64,000 nucleotides of DNA from Hermatobates lingyangjiaoensis (GCA_026182355.1 JAPFBL010000104.1:620001-684000); one strand, 5' to 3'. Positions 23,565-36,331 are shown, numbered from the stretch's first letter. The notes: generated by a model not told the origin, from the sequence alone. Translations and numbers: made by a program.

Positions 23565-24560
23565 AGCCTTAGAGCTCAACATACCCACTAGTTACCAGAA
23601 ATCTCTCATCTCACATTAAAAGCACCTATGAATTACAGGAAGCTTGGAGAAAATAAATTATATTATGTTATTTTTTATCGCCATCAAAAAAATATTATGG
23701 AGTACTTTCGTCATAAAGTTTACAAAAGCTGAAGGAAACTGTTTTTAATCGAAAACGACTCTCTCATGATCACTGAAAACAGGGTTTTGTACTGGAAACA
23801 ACGTCTTCTTCAGCCAATTACATGCAACACAAATGCACATGCGCAAAACTGTAATATAATAGTGTAAGATAGATGTTTTTAATGGTATAATTTTTTTAAA
23901 TATTGAAAATTAATAACAATAACGTTTGGGTTAACAAAACTTTTGTAATAATTATATTTTTATTAACATTAATTTACTAATATATTTAGCTGATTGAAAC
24001 AGATTTATTAGTCATGTTGTACTAGATTTGTAATCTCTACAATCCCTTTCTAAATTAAGTTAATTTTAATTAATATTGAATAAACCCTCAAAAACTCTTT
24101 AACTCCTCAGTACTATAGTCCCACTCATCAAATTGGTCCTTATTTAAATAGTATTAATTTTCTAAATAGTATGATTTAAAATCCAACCTAGGTAACTGTG
24201 TAGAGAGGAGTAGTTAATTGAAATTGTATTATTCTTTTGTATTACAGCAAGGGTGAGCATAAATGGATAATAAAGACTACAGGTAATGCAAACATATAGA
24301 ACAACTTTCTGAATGGAGTTTTAATAAATATTTAACAAAAACTGGTTTGTTTACTTTATAGATGTGCAGAGTTTTGAATTTGTTTAGGTAAACTCTTAAA
24401 CAATCTGAACTATTAATAGGGAAATCAGTGCCAAAGTATTAAAGGATGAAATGAAATTATAAATAGCCGTAACTTCAATTATAGCAGAAAGTTTGCTTTA
24501 GATTGTCTGGAATGAATGTTCCATTTACAAGTTAATAAACTCAATAGATGTATATTTGCA
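23565..24560. other. non-coding stretch with one arm of a direct repeat
   Basis: No gene was seen. Bases 24091-24150 are one copy of a ~60-base direct repeat whose partner is at 24819-24881. Confidence 0.5.
24091..24150 (+). repeat. ~60-base direct repeat, copy 1
   Basis: The words CTCAGTACTATAGTCCCAC, TCATCAAATTGGTC and CTTATTTAAAT recur with few changes at 24819-24881. Confidence 0.8.
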
Positions 24561-24564
24561 GGCA

Positions 24565-24835
24565 AAAGGGGGTGCTAGAGTCGTTAAAACAAGTTGATAA
24601 TTGGATAAAAATATAATAAAAGGAGAGGGTTGAGTGAGAAAGTTGTCTGTATGAGGGTTGAAGCACAAAGGGGTGGTGAACAGGGGGGATGAATAGTCAT
24701 AGGCGGCACCAAGTGGCAGACCAATTTAATTAAGAGGTTATCATTTGCATTTTGAGCACCTTTCCTATAAAGTAAGGATTCCAATGGGACGATATTAAAT
24801 TCCATTAGAGCGGCCCCCAAACACCCTTTAACCCC
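24565..24835. promoter_or_regulatory. GC-rich island with octamer site, candidate enhancer
   Basis: An island of higher GC containing a perfect POU octamer ATTTGCAT at 24743-24750 and a TTTAATTAAG homeodomain-type site about 15 bases upstream. The flanking segment 24819-24881 is duplicated 730 bases away. No coding frame is persuasive. The arrangement suggests a conserved cis-regulatory element; conservation is untested. Confidence 0.35.
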
Positions 24836-24881
24836 TCCTCAGTACCACAGTCCCACTCATCAAATCAGTCCTTATTTAAAT
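24819..24881 (+). repeat. ~60-base direct repeat, copy 2
   Basis: Partner of 24091-24150, with CTCAGTACCACAGTCCCAC and CTTATTTAAAT. It abuts the GC-rich island, so the upstream copy may be a duplicated flank of that element. Confidence 0.8.
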
Positions 24882-25134
24882 TTCAGTTTCAATGTAATAA
24901 TCTCCACAAGTGAAACAATAGAGGAATAATTTCTCGCCTTCAATGCCTTTCCACCCTTTCCTGTTGAACTCTCCATAGCACCGAACCCCCTTTATAATTC
25001 TATCCATAAACATTACTATAAACACACTAATAATTTTTCAACTGTTTGTAATTATCACAATTATTTATTTAGATATAAAATGATGGCAAAAAACCGTAAT
25101 AAAAAGAAAAATGTTGGTCTATTAGTAACACATA

Positions 25135-25811
25135 TTGAGCAGTAACTTCATTTTGCATCACTGTTTCAATTATACAACTCAATATTATAATATTAAAAAT
25201 AAACCTTACCAATTGAAAGATGAATCAATATCACAAAACAACGGCTACACGAAAAATCTAATAAGTAAACTTATCAACAGGAAAAAAAGAAGTCGTTTAA
25301 TTAATAATGTGTTACCACAGGTTAACATGCAAACAAAAATTGATTTCGTTACGATTTATACAAAATCTTTCAATAAAAATTACAAAAATTTTAAAAAACC
25401 CAAATTTAGAGTCAAGTTAAGAACATTACTAACCCCAAAAACTGTAAACAACAATTGATCTTGCAGCGGAGTTTACAAATTATCATGTGGATATTGTGAT
25501 TGCAGTTATATAGGAATGACAATAAGAAGTTTTCAAAAAAGATTTAAAGAACACCAAAAAGGGTATATTCAAAAAACAGAACAAATGACACTAGTGATCA
25601 TTTCACTTCCCACTTTGCAAAACACCTTATAACTAACAACCATAGTTTTGATCCAAATATTAATTTAAAAATGTTGCTTATTGATAATAAGTATCACGAA
25701 ATAGCAGGGTTAAAAGCCTTTGAAACAAACAAATCATTCAGAAAGAACCTCTCCCTATGTATTAATGAACAAATACCAAAATGTATACCATTTCTGGACC
25801 CTTTCATATAA
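25135..25811 (+). pseudogene. Penelope-like element, GIY-YIG end
   Basis: The 3' part of a PLE ORF. The first frame (to 25458) ends with basic sequence leading to TPKTVNNN and a stop. It continues in frame as SGVYKLSCGYCDCSYIGM, then RSFQKRFKEH. This is a GIY-YIG endonuclease with the cysteines and R..F..R..EH block typical of PLEs. After a +1-type frameshift near 25575, a further frame reads NDTSDHFTSHFAKHL, IAGLKAFETNKSFRKNLSL, and ends before TAA at 25809-25811. PLE proteins combine a reverse transcriptase with this endonuclease, which nicks the target for insertion. The RT domain is absent here. One stop and one frameshift mean it is dead. Confidence 0.85.
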
Positions 25812-26114
25812 TTAGAAAGATGTGTTTTCCTCTTGCAAAAACAGCCATGTTCTCATAGAAAAATTAGCCCACCCCTAGAAACACTCCCTGACACCCTCAG
25901 TCCTTGCTTGGTCTGAGAGAGGACTATCAAAGCAAAGCAGGTAATTAAGAACATCATTTATGTATAATTTAGACATTTTTCAGTATGTTATTTAAAGTTA
26001 AAGATCAGTTTAAGCCATTTCAATATTAGTCCCATGTTACTACTCAATAGTGTCAGATTTATTCATTTTAATTAATTCGCCCCTATGTTCCCAAAGCTCT
26101 TAAATGCATATATT

Positions 26115-26195
26115 TTTTAGATGTTCTTGAATAAGAACATCAAGTGTTCGAAACGCGTTGTTTAGTTTCTTATAATAAACTTTTTTTGTGTGGAG
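26115..26195 (+). repeat. PLE terminal repeat with degenerate hammerhead-like motif
   Basis: Lies about 300 bases after the PLE stop. AAGAACATCAAGTGTTCGAAACGCG gives a GAACA/TGTTC stem and a GAAA box at 26150-26153. The first box reads CTTGAATA rather than CTGANGA. The following GTGTGGAGACTT also occurs (as ATGTGGAGACC) at the outer ends of the 8.1-8.3 kb palindrome, tying that palindrome to this PLE family. Confidence 0.6.
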
Positions 26196-26199
26196 ACTT

Positions 26200-27760
26200 A
26201 ATACTAATATAATTAAAAGACTCGTGCACTTAGTAAAATATTTAGCAACTGATGTGGCTACCCTCAATCCCAGACTTTAAGCATCTACATTAAGTTTACA
26301 TTTAATATTTTACTAAACTTTCATCAATATCAAAATAATTTTAAGAAACGTAAAACTAACCAATACCTAAATTATATAGTGATTTAGTATGTTTAATGAA
26401 AGCAACGAGCCTTTTAATTCTGAAAGATATTCTGCAGTTATTTTCCTAGTGGAAAAATTAACAGTAGAGTCGCGAAAGTAAAAATTTCTAGTTTTGATTT
26501 TATAGGTGATTTAGAAAAGAAAAAAATTCCTGCATTGATATAAAAAGTGTTGATCTTATTAGGAGTTAGTGCTAATGTATTACTTACTAGTGTACTAATG
26601 TATTAACACAACATAATAAGTTGAATAATTCTGATAATCGAATAAAGAAGAAAGATTTTATAATTTTTTTTTTAAAATACCATTAAGTTTTTAAAGTATT
26701 ATAAGTATAACTTGATTTGCAACCATCATAAATCATTAAACACAGTTATGAAAAAGAGATAAGATTACAAAGCAAAAATTTAAGGGATGTATCCTTCTAC
26801 TACCCCGCTGATAGTTTCATAAAGATGAGATGAACAAATTTGGACATTTAAATATACCCGTTATATCTCTCAATAGTTCGCGTATTGTTTCAAATTTTAT
26901 GAAAATGTTTACTACTAAAAATGAAAAAGTTTGTGTACAGACGAAAACATAAAGTCGACTTTCTCTTCAAATTTTCATATTGTATTGTGGCCGGGTATTC
27001 AAACAGACAAAATATGAGAGTTTTTATGTAAATATGTTCGGATAATTTTCAAATAGAATGTAAAGTAACATTTGTTTAAATATTTCAAAAATGTTCTCAG
27101 TCTGAATAGCACTCCATCAAATAGCACGTATACATACATAAATATAGCGGTTCCATATATTGACCTACTCTGACCAAAATGCTCAGATCACGTAACTTGA
27201 AGCATACACCACACACAGATTAAAATCCTTAGTTACGATTTGTTATAAAATTCCAGAATTTTTTATTTTTAATTTGGTATGTTATAGATGTTATCCTCCT
27301 ACAAATGACGCACTCTGGTACAGCCGCTTGGGGCAGATCGTCTTTCGGCGTGCCTTTCCTGAACCATTGGATCACTGCTAGAATTAAGGAGTGACTGACA
27401 TTTTTACCGTTCACTGATTCCAGCACTGATTCCTCCACTAAACTTCAACTTTCTTAAGGTTGCACCTGGACAGATTTAAAACCTATTAATCTAAGGAGAA
27501 AACACAGCATTTTCCCCTACTTTGACACTGGGGCCACCATAATGTCTTTACTACACAGCTACGGTGTGTTTATCTTTGTTAAGATTTCATAGATCTTTTC
27601 TTTTTTTTTTTTTAATGAATTGCGGAGTATGCTGAGGTAACCATTCAACTCAAGAAGGTATACCGCTGAATTTTTATAGAGTAAGAGGACAGTCTAGTTT
27701 AAAGGATCATCGATTTTTGCTGCTTGTTTAAACGTGATATATTTAAAAGGCATTGGAAAG
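26200..27760. other. non-coding stretch
   Basis: AT-rich to 27200. 27280-27560 is less AT-rich and a 69-codon minus-strand frame crosses it (27229-27438), but no family is recognised. It could be an unidentified repeat. Confidence 0.4.
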
Positions 27761-27764
27761 CGAT

Positions 27765-28110
27765 CAAAGGGCCTTTCCTTGGTGCCTACAAGCAATGCCT
27801 CAGAGAAGTGTTTATGTTAAGCGCAGTGACGGGACTAACAAGGTGAGATAGGCGTCTCGGTGGCCCTCAGCCAATTAGGAACTCCGATAACGGGCCCTCG
27901 ACGTCGGCCGAATAAAAAATAGGCTGGCGTGACGTGGCCAGAGCCTTATCGGCAACACTGCGTGTCGGCTACCCATGAATATGTTATACCTTCCACTCAC
28001 TCCTCCCAACCATTTAACGCCCTGTAATAAATCTACATTACACCTTATGTTAACCTCCAGTATCCCCTTTATACCTTTGTCATTGAGTACGCGCATCCAT
28101 TACTGTTTCT
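27765..28110. promoter_or_regulatory. GC-rich island, candidate conserved element
   Basis: One of the highest-GC segments of the window. It contains CAATTAGG at 27872-27879, GATAA/TTATC cores near 27886 and 27947, and several CG-containing words (GACGTCGGCCG). The 73-codon minus-strand frame through it has no recognised family. Composition and homeodomain or GATA-type sites suggest a cis-regulatory element. Confidence 0.35.
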
Positions 28111-28114
28111 GAAT

Positions 28115-30445
28115 ATCAAACATAGCCTTTGCATAATAACTCTTCGCTTCATTCTTATTCATAAATAACAATCACTCAGTAACAGGAATCACTCCTATAT
28201 TCATGGACGTCATAACCTAATCAATCATGCCTATGAATCTGATACTTCTCTCAAAATCACTGTTATAATCCTTATCAATTCAAAAGAATCAACAAGGTAC
28301 TACCTGAATGTACTTAATAAACAAATAACAATAAAATGTTGGCACTAATATTAGTGGAATATCTGAAAATATATCGTTTATTGCAATCCTATCAATTCAC
28401 ATTTCCTCTATCGCTGACACATGATATCAAAATATAAACAAATCAAAAATGTCAATTTTGTCGCTTGACAGTTATGTACAATTTTAAGACCTTTAATGAG
28501 TTAGAAGAGAAAAATAATTTGAATTAAGTTGTGGAGATTAAAGTTTATGATGAACCGCGTATATTTACATTTTCAATAAAAATTTGTTTTAAAAATATTT
28601 CAAAATGTTTTAAAAATATTTCATTTAATTGGCTACTATATGATTATATAGTTCATAGCTTTGACATTTACAAATTTAGACGTAGCAAATTGAAATAGTC
28701 ATACACTCATGATATTAGTCATGAGCTTGTTTGTTATTGGCAATTACTGTTGCAATTATAATTAAAGTTGGCCTTACTAAAGAGGATATTGTGTTAGTAA
28801 TGGATACATATATGTGATTTCCATTGAAGTACACTTGGAATCTGTCGATTGATACCGATAACAATCCAAGGACAAATACAAGTCAGCTCAACTCAAGGTG
28901 ATTAGATGCGGAATATCCTGATTTAACCGACAACACTGGGATCAGTATTTAATTAGGATTTAGTTTGTCCTAATGAGCCTTTGAATTTGGCCCTAAGGCT
29001 GCCAACTTGTTAGTATAATTAATTTATTTGAGTGAGACGAAGCATTACCGTTCCTAAAGACATTAGAGTGCAAATGCTTTCCGTTTTACGACCCCTTTCC
29101 CCTTCCACTGTCTAATTCGAAAACTTATCTGTTAGCCCCCCTTAGACTCGTGTGTCACAATTATTCTCCTATCCTATTTTTACTCCAAACACGTACTCTT
29201 GAGCCAATTACCTTCTATAATTACCAGCTGCAGACATATTTGTAACCTTCTTGATATATGTCTACTCTACGTTATTATCCATCTACAATACCCAGGAATT
29301 TAGACAACAACTTTACAAGAAATATCTTTAAAATAAATGGAATTGAATTAGATCTATTATTCATATTGCACCACTATGATTGAAGTATGAAAACCAATAT
29401 TTACTACCTATTACTGGAAAATACTGGGATAGCTGAATGACTTCCCCCCAACTAAACCAGCAAACTAGATACAACGCTGCGATGTGCTACTCAAAAATTA
29501 GTTTGGACTACACTACAGTATGAGGAGCTTTCGACATAATGAACTTGTGCTTATCCAAGAAGACTATTCTGAAAAGTCTGCCGAGGTGTCACCATGGTCA
29601 CATTGCAAATTGCTGCTGGCTACAGTTGCAACCAAGATATCTAAGACTGGATTGAAGAGTCCTAAAAGCCAACTGAGGTATACAGTTGTGGTTATCTTAT
29701 GATTAAATACTGGCTTCTACTACCCCTGGACAATAGAAAGCAAAGAAGGACTTACTTCAGGAATGAGAAAGATAGTCCTAGATAATCCAAGTCTTTAAGA
29801 CGCGTACAATATAAACAATTTTGTTTGAAATACCTTTCAAACAAAGATAGATCAATAGTCTCCTCTTTTTAATATCATTCATACTAAAGCTCATATGTAT
29901 ATTTAGGGTAATCTTTAATTACAATAAAGAATATTCTTAATATTTAAAGTATCAGCGTAAGTAATTTTTTACAGACTTATAGTCACTTGTCGCTCGTTAT
30001 TGACGGCTTTAACATGCAGAAAATCAATCGCATATACTATAAAGTACATATTGAAAGGTAATGGAAGTTATTGTTTCGCCTTTACTGGTAATGCGAAATT
30101 TACTAAAGACTGCATTAATTGCTATTATAAAGCCTACATTTACGATGACAAGATTAGGATAAGGCAACCACACGCTATGAATGAACACGCTTCGACAATA
30201 AGACTATGATCATTAGTATATACACCTGCTGAAACACATTCTACATCACTTAGTTAATTACTATTCAATATCTAGTTTAACCTGTTGTGCCATTTTATAA
30301 TAGTCTAACAATTAAAAATTAGGTTGTTTTAGCTTTTTGTGTCACCACTATCAATGACTGATCAGTCAATCAGTTAATAAATAAATTACAGTAGTACACC
30401 ACGACATAGATAGACCCATTACCATAGCAAGCCATTATATACATA
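28115..30445. other. non-coding stretch
   Basis: AT-rich overall. The 28900-29250 and 29500-29700 segments are of more balanced composition and carry short open frames without recognised motifs. Nothing is supported as a gene. Confidence 0.4.
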
Positions 30446-30447
30446 TT

Positions 30448-30515
30448 AATATATATGATCAAACCACAATATTGTTGTTTGATCATTGATTGTTATTTCA
30501 CGAGGTTATGCGAAA
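30448..30515. repeat. small palindrome, TGATCAAACCACAAT family
   Basis: TGATCAAACCACAATATTGT then TTGTTTGATCATTGATTG form a tight inverted repeat, followed by GTTATTTCACG. The same words occur at 18.5 kb and 39.2 kb. Confidence 0.65.
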
Positions 30516-30884
30516 TCTTTTTGTGTTATAACATGTATGGATGTCTTCATATTATAATTTAGTTTACCATCCTGATAAATCTACATTATTTCATGAAGAG
30601 TTATTAAAAGCGGCAAAAGCAATGTCTATCATCTTGGAAATTATTAATCGTGTTTTTGAAGAAGTTTACACCCGTTCCTCAAGTTATATTAAGAGATGTA
30701 TATGAATAAAATTCATAGTGATTTTTAATGACATTATTTGCATGTGTATCCAAACAAAATTTGATATAATCTGTTTCCTCTACACCCCTTACTAACAGCT
30801 TGTATTCAGCTTCTGTAAGAAGTTAGAGCCAACTCGTTAGAGAAACTTTGGTAATCGTTTTCTCAATCACTTCCTTCACTTTCT

Positions 30885-31110
30885 CTTTCAAAACTACCTA
30901 AAAATCTATCTGTGTATTGGATATGCACGAGACTACATTGTACACATCAAAGTATTTTGCATGAAAACTCTTCTTATTTAACGGCTTTACCAACACAATG
31001 ACATCATTTGGAAACAACGCAAGCTTTGTAGTTCCCTCAGTTTTTGTGGTCACGTGGACACGATTATGAATAAAGAAGATGATGAGATGATTGTGGAGAA
31101 CCTTAGTCAT
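30885..31110 (-). pseudogene. possible gypsy-type integrase C-terminal remnant
   Basis: The minus-strand frame contains LFPNDVIVLVKPLNKKSFHA then KYFDVYNVVSCISNTQIDF. This is similar in layout to the GPY/F module at the C-terminal end of gypsy/Ty3 integrases (basic-flanked F..GD.VLV..P, then KY.GPY.V...IS.T.Y.I). The catalytic core, protease, RT and LTRs were not found. The match is by pattern only and may be coincidental. Confidence 0.35.
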
Positions 31111-31114
31111 CTTT

Positions 31115-31976
31115 TTTTTCGTGTTGTGTTAACTCTTAATATATCAATTCCGCTCTTAAGAGGAATATAAGAGGAATATAAAAGATCCTAGTCTCATTTT
31201 GGAGGTTTATTGTTTTTTTTATTTACAATTGATAAGTGCATCACCTACTATCTGGTTTTGTTTGATTCTCTAATACCTCATATTTCTTTTTATAGGTTTT
31301 CCTTTAGGAGTTATTTTATAGTAAATTTATTTATTTATTTTATTTTAAATATATTTTAGACGATTATTAGTATTTTTATGATAATAAAAAGACGATTTTA
31401 TTATTTTCTCATTACCTACTGTTAATTCTTGCAATACATGTATATAAAAACAAATTTGATAACATTTCATATAAGGAAGCGGTCAGATTTCCAGCTTCAA
31501 ATCAAACTTGCAAAGCCAACGTTTTGATTTAAAATTATTATTTGGAACTTTCGCATTAAACAGATGTATGATATTACAAAATTATATGCATTAAACTATT
31601 ACATTAGAGATTTAAAATGAATAATTTTAGGAACACAAACTTGAACACAAATATTATAAAAACACGAGTGTTCTAAGGTTATATTATAAAGACGCAACAT
31701 TACTTTCATTAATGTTATTTTATATTGGGCAAAATAAAGTAACTATTTCAATTTACAGGCTTTGCTGTTTAAATATGATTTAGTTTGTACACAACTTGAA
31801 TTGACATTTATATCATAATTCATTTATGTCATAAAATAATGATCTTTTTATTTTTAAATGATTATTGTTTTATTAAGTGTACTCCTAGTTGTTGTGATTG
31901 GTTGGGTTGGAGAAATTGATAAGAAATAAAGTGGGCAGAAAATGTAATCTTACTTGTATAATTGAAGGACTGTTCT

Positions 31977-32038
<62 letters not shown>

Positions 32039-33070
32039 CTTTGAATAGTTGACTGTATTTCTCTTTTCAACGCTTGCATGAAGAAAAGGAGAAATTATTT
32101 AGAGACCTTGAAGAACTTATGAAGAAAAGGATTTCAGCGAAATATATTTGAAGGAAGTACTGCTCCCAAATTTTACAAATATATAAAAATGACTCCGTTA
32201 AATACATTATGGTGAAGAAAAAGTATAAAAATTACGTGCCTGGACGTCATCTTCAGATTGATTATTACTGAATCAATCCAGACAACATTTACTAAAAAGA
32301 AAACGAAAAAATGAATACATTTCAAAGTTTATAAAATAGTCAATTTATGAACAACTATTTTCAAATAATTCTTATGAATTTCCAGGTATTATTAAAGCCT
32401 CAAGAGACGATTTCGTGCGAAATGTAGAATCGTGGACGAGCCCGCTGTCACTTTGTTAGCTCTCATAACTATCGATGTATATTGGATGAATACATGCAAT
32501 ATTTGGCTTTTATAAATAGGGCGTGACTTGTGCATATTAAATATTGTTATAAAAAACGAATAATTGCCTTTCTCTTTCCTCCTTTCATTGTAGGATATTG
32601 TTATTTACTATTATTCAGACGTACAAATAAAAAAAATCTCATGTTGACTTTCTCTTCTGACATATTCGGTAATTGGATTTTATATTGATTTAACAAAAAT
32701 TTCTTTCAGTAATAACTGATTCTCAACTTTTTTTCCCATAAGTAATATTTGATTAATCGCTCTATGTAGTGCCATCTATTACGAGGATCGCAATAAATCA
32801 ATCAATGCGTTAGGGCGTCATCGATAATCTAAAGTTTCGTCAATTTTAATGGGTATTAGCGTAGCAGTCAAAGCTTAACTGTGTCTTTAAGCAATGTTTT
32901 TTTTAAAAACATTGTGTTTTTAAGTTTTTTTTTTAAGCAATCGCTTTATTTTAACAACTATCCTTTTTAGTAACCAGAAATAACCCATTAAACATTATTA
33001 TACAAAAATAACTAGTGTTAATTACAAATAATAAATCTTATTATTTATTATAAGGTGATTAATATATTCG
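31115..33070. other. AT-rich non-coding stretch with TA microsatellite
   Basis: No gene recognised. It contains a long TA run and several poly-T tracts. Confidence 0.5.
31979..32036. repeat. (TA)n microsatellite
   Basis: About 29 uninterrupted AT/TA dinucleotides. Open frames translated through it (alternating Ile-Tyr) are artefacts of the repeat. Confidence 0.97.
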
Positions 33071-33074
33071 GGAG

Positions 33075-33215
33075 AGACTGCTTAACGTCCTCTTCGATGG
33101 ACGATGGAGCTCAGATTTTTTTCACCTCCAGTATGAATAAATCGAGGTCTAGAGTGGGTATCGAACCACGGATCTACCAGTCCAGAGAAAAACACGTAGC
33201 TACTGTGCTATATAA
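33075..33215 (-). mobile_element. tRNA-derived SINE, truncated
   Basis: CTTAACGTCCTCTTCGATGG, TATGAATAAATCGAGG, GGTATCGAACC (B box on the minus strand) and CAGTCCAGAG follow the order in the 61.3 kb SINE. Only the head and adjacent body are present. Confidence 0.7.
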
Positions 33216-33735
33216 TATTGGACACTAAACTTGCTAAAACAGTATAGGATTGTGTAGAATATTACATCCCGACATAGAGGTAACAAACCGATATCGGGCC
33301 TTGGGATAGTTATAAATATTCAGAAATATATTGTATATGTATAGAATATCGGGGTATACAGCAGGGTAATAATATATAAAACAAAGAAAGATAAGGGAAT
33401 AAATATGTTCATATCAATATATTTTAATAAAATTTTAAGATAAAAATATTTTAATTTTAAGATAAAAATAATTTTAATTATGATAAAAACAATTTTAGAA
33501 AATCTAACTAAAATATGTAAATGATTAAACAACTGGATTAATATTTTTAAATGAACATTAACAAATAAGGGTCTCAAAATAATATACAACAGATTAAAAT
33601 AAACAAGTAGTACTATAACATTTATATAATAAATGATAAATATTGTTTTATGCTGGTTGTTAAAGAACTGTTTGGTCCATTTGATATGTCTATGCTATTT
33701 ACTAATGCGTTTAGGATCACCGGGCCACGATATTA
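33216..33735. other. AT-rich non-coding stretch
   Basis: Strongly AT-rich. An 89-codon minus-strand frame here is made of Ile, Phe, Leu and Lys and is considered chance. Confidence 0.5.
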
Positions 33736-33739
33736 TTTA

Positions 33740-34615
33740 ATAGTTCAAAATGAATTGATGTTTGTAAAGAGGTTGGGAGTCGATGATGTAAAGAAATAAG
33801 AAGAGCAAACATCCCTCCAAAGTAAATACAATAATCATTTAATTTGATAGCTTTCAGGGAGCATTATGTCCCAGAGGGTGAGCAAAACCAATGATTTCGA
33901 GTCAATATGGACAGAACCAAAATGTGCAAGCTGGCAAGAGTCGATTACGATTTGCTAAATAATTGAGTTACTTTGTGGAAGCTTTGATTTCATTCAAAAC
34001 CAGTTTTTTCACACACCAGCTACAAAACGCCAAAACCTCTAATTGTGGCCACAATATCACAACAGCAATTTTCCCAATATTTTTAGGCTCATTATTTGCA
34101 AAGGAAAGGGCTGTCCTTATATTCTAATCTAACAAGAAAACAGCAAACACAAAAGTATAAATGGTGCGAGATCTGTTTCACCTACTTTCTATGTCTTATA
34201 ACTGGATTTATATTCAGACCTTTCTTCATTACTAATTTTTCAACAATTTGGAAAGCATGATGCACAAGGGCAAAGATAAAGCCACCAATATTTCTTTTTT
34301 TATATATAAAAATATCTGTATGCACAAATATTGTAATAAATCTTTAATACTAAGTAATAAATCTTTATTACATAGAATATCCAGTAGGTCACCAACAACT
34401 AATGACCAAAAATAGGGTGATAGCAGCTCCCTGAGGATAGTTTTAATGAAAATAATCCCACTAATGCAAGATCTTATATTTGCACTAATTACTCTTGTGT
34501 TAGTTTGCTTTAATTCATTATATAGTTCCCTAATAAATACGTCTAAATATTTGTGATGATTTAACTGATCCAAAAGCGTATTATCGAAACATTCATTTGA
34601 ATCTAAAAGCAGTTC
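33740..34615 (-). pseudogene. R1-like LINE reverse transcriptase remnant
   Basis: On the minus strand, 34605-34561 reads ECFDNTLLDQLNHH, corresponding to the RT block around the first catalytic Asp (typically GAFDNT). This frame runs on to about 34400 and gives ELLSPYFWSLVVGDLLDIL, the motif-B region usually read as GGVLSPLLWNLVVDDLL. A frameshift then leads into a frame with FALVHHAFQIVEKLVMKKGLNINP, resembling the segment after the YADD box, though a clean YADD was not seen. Similarity to R1-clade elements is strong by motif wording. Stops and shifts show it is dead. It is an older LINE copy inserted in the opposite orientation to the 22.5 kb relic. Confidence 0.7.
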
Positions 34616-34857
34616 TAATGCATATTGAATCTATTTAAGCTTCAATGATTATGTTATTTGTTACCCACAAATTTTCGAAATGATTCTGTTAATTGTCATC
34701 TGAATGTTACTTGCCTACAAATCATCAAAAAAACATGAAAAATGGATTTCATGAGACAGAAAATGCGAAAATGTTTCAAAATTATGAGATTAAATATTTT
34801 CTTGAACACCATCTTTTCTTACAGTACACTATAAAGTATTAAAAACAATATCTGTCA

Positions 34858-34915
34858 ATCCCTCGGAGGCGATGTTAAGCAGAAAGTCTGAGTCTGTACG
34901 ATGTCAGGATACCAT
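34858..34915 (+). repeat. SINE body fragment
   Basis: CCCTCGGAGGCGATGTTAAG and GTCTGTACGATGTCAGG correspond to the middle of the SINE family (reverse complement of about 61460-61520). Confidence 0.6.
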
Positions 34916-34919
34916 TTTT

Positions 34920-35570
34920 GAGTTATCCAAAATTTATAACTTCCAATGAAGAATGTGGTATGGCAAGGGCCAATATTTGGCCAATTCGTGTTCCCTACCT
35001 TGTAACTAATAAGATAGCCAAAAACTAATTAACCTCTTAAAGGTACATGAAGGTGGAAGCGTATAAGGCAAAGTGTAGAAAACAAACAATTCAGTCACTT
35101 TAAACATTATTACATAAATCATATATAAATAAGTTAATGACGAACACATTTGTTTCAAACTACTGATACTATTTTTAAGATACAATGTTTTCTTATCTTG
35201 AACACATATATTGTAAATCATGTTTCTAATAAAGGTTTGCTCCAGTAAAACAATTTTAGAAATAAAAACACATTTAAACCAACTTTCGTCTATACTATAT
35301 TTCAAAACATTTTCAGTGCTTAGCACTTTAAATTTACTGAAAGATTTTTTCACCATGTAAACTCATACATAAAATATGTATACTTTACATACTAAAGTAT
35401 GTAACTACATCATACTTAAGTATGTAGTTGATTAGAATACCAACTAACATGCCCAAATTTTCAGGAAATTTTAAATAACAAACCTTGAAAATATCTTGAC
35501 ATATAGACGAAACATTGTCCTAAATGTGTTTTTCTTTCAAAATTGTTTGATACTGAACCAAAGCTCGATA
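34920..35570. other. non-coding stretch
   Basis: A 116-codon minus-strand frame (35006-35356) shows no recognisable motif. Being next to a LINE remnant, it could be decayed upstream LINE sequence, but I cannot support that. A perfect small palindrome around CATACTTAAGTATG lies at 35381-35428. Confidence 0.4.
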
Positions 35571-35574
35571 AAAA

Positions 35575-35950
35575 TATTTTTTTTTTTTTTTATTTATTTG
35601 TTTAAAGTCACAACAATGTAAGTGTTACATTACCAGTGACACTGATAACACAGATGTATGAGGGAAAAAACACAGGAGGGAAGAAGCAATCCAGTGACTA
35701 CACTTCCTGGCGTGGGTCTAGGCAGGAGAAAAAAATAAAAAAAAATAAAAATCACTTAGAACGGTTCATAGTAATAAGTCTCTTGGCCACATCCTCTTCA
35801 GACGTTTTCTGGAATTTCCTGGAATGCTTGTGGAGGATAATGTTAGGATTAAGGGATTAATATTTTTTGGAAGTTTTTTGTGAAACGTTTTATAGCGGGA
35901 TACGATAAAAATATGTGTAGTCTTAATATATAAATGAAAAAGTATCAAAA
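35575..35950 (-). repeat. possible retroelement 3' end (poly-A tail on minus strand)
   Basis: A run of about 16 T at 35577-35592, read on the minus strand, would be a poly-A tail following a 350-base segment of more balanced composition (35620-35900). Minus-strand frames read NSRKRLKRMWPRDLLL. No clear protein family is recognised. It may be the 3' end of a LINE. Confidence 0.3.
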
Positions 35951-36331
35951 TGTAAGGTTATAAGAATTAAAATGATGGTAACATGTTGGCGGAGTGTAAT
36001 CAGAGGAGGCTGCATATGTATTTCTAGACTCACAAGTTAGGCTGAATCCAGGTCACTCTGGTCTCAGGGGGTTGACTCCCCCAGGGTACCTAGCCCTTTT
36101 ATATTAGCTGCACCTATCCATTGCCTCTGATTATTCTGCATAGCTACTATATAAACACATATAGCTCCGCTGAGCTTCTAATCTTGCCAAGATCAATTCC
36201 AAATGTATAAAACATTTTATAGCTATAAAACAAAATCATAGGAAAAGCATTGAAAATTTTGTGTCATGTCCTTTCCACCTATTTTTATTCACAAATATTA
36301 ATTCATACAATTCATTATAATATTAATTCAT

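Noticed and set aside
31885..32079. Open frame containing a long alternating Ile-Tyr stretch
   Set aside because: It is translation of the TA microsatellite at 31979-32036. The same applies to frames through TA runs at 43.4, 43.7-43.9, 45.5 and 50.0 kb.
35006..35356. 116-codon minus-strand open frame near the R1-like LINE
   Set aside because: No RT, endonuclease or gag motif could be identified, so it was not assigned to the LINE or to a gene.
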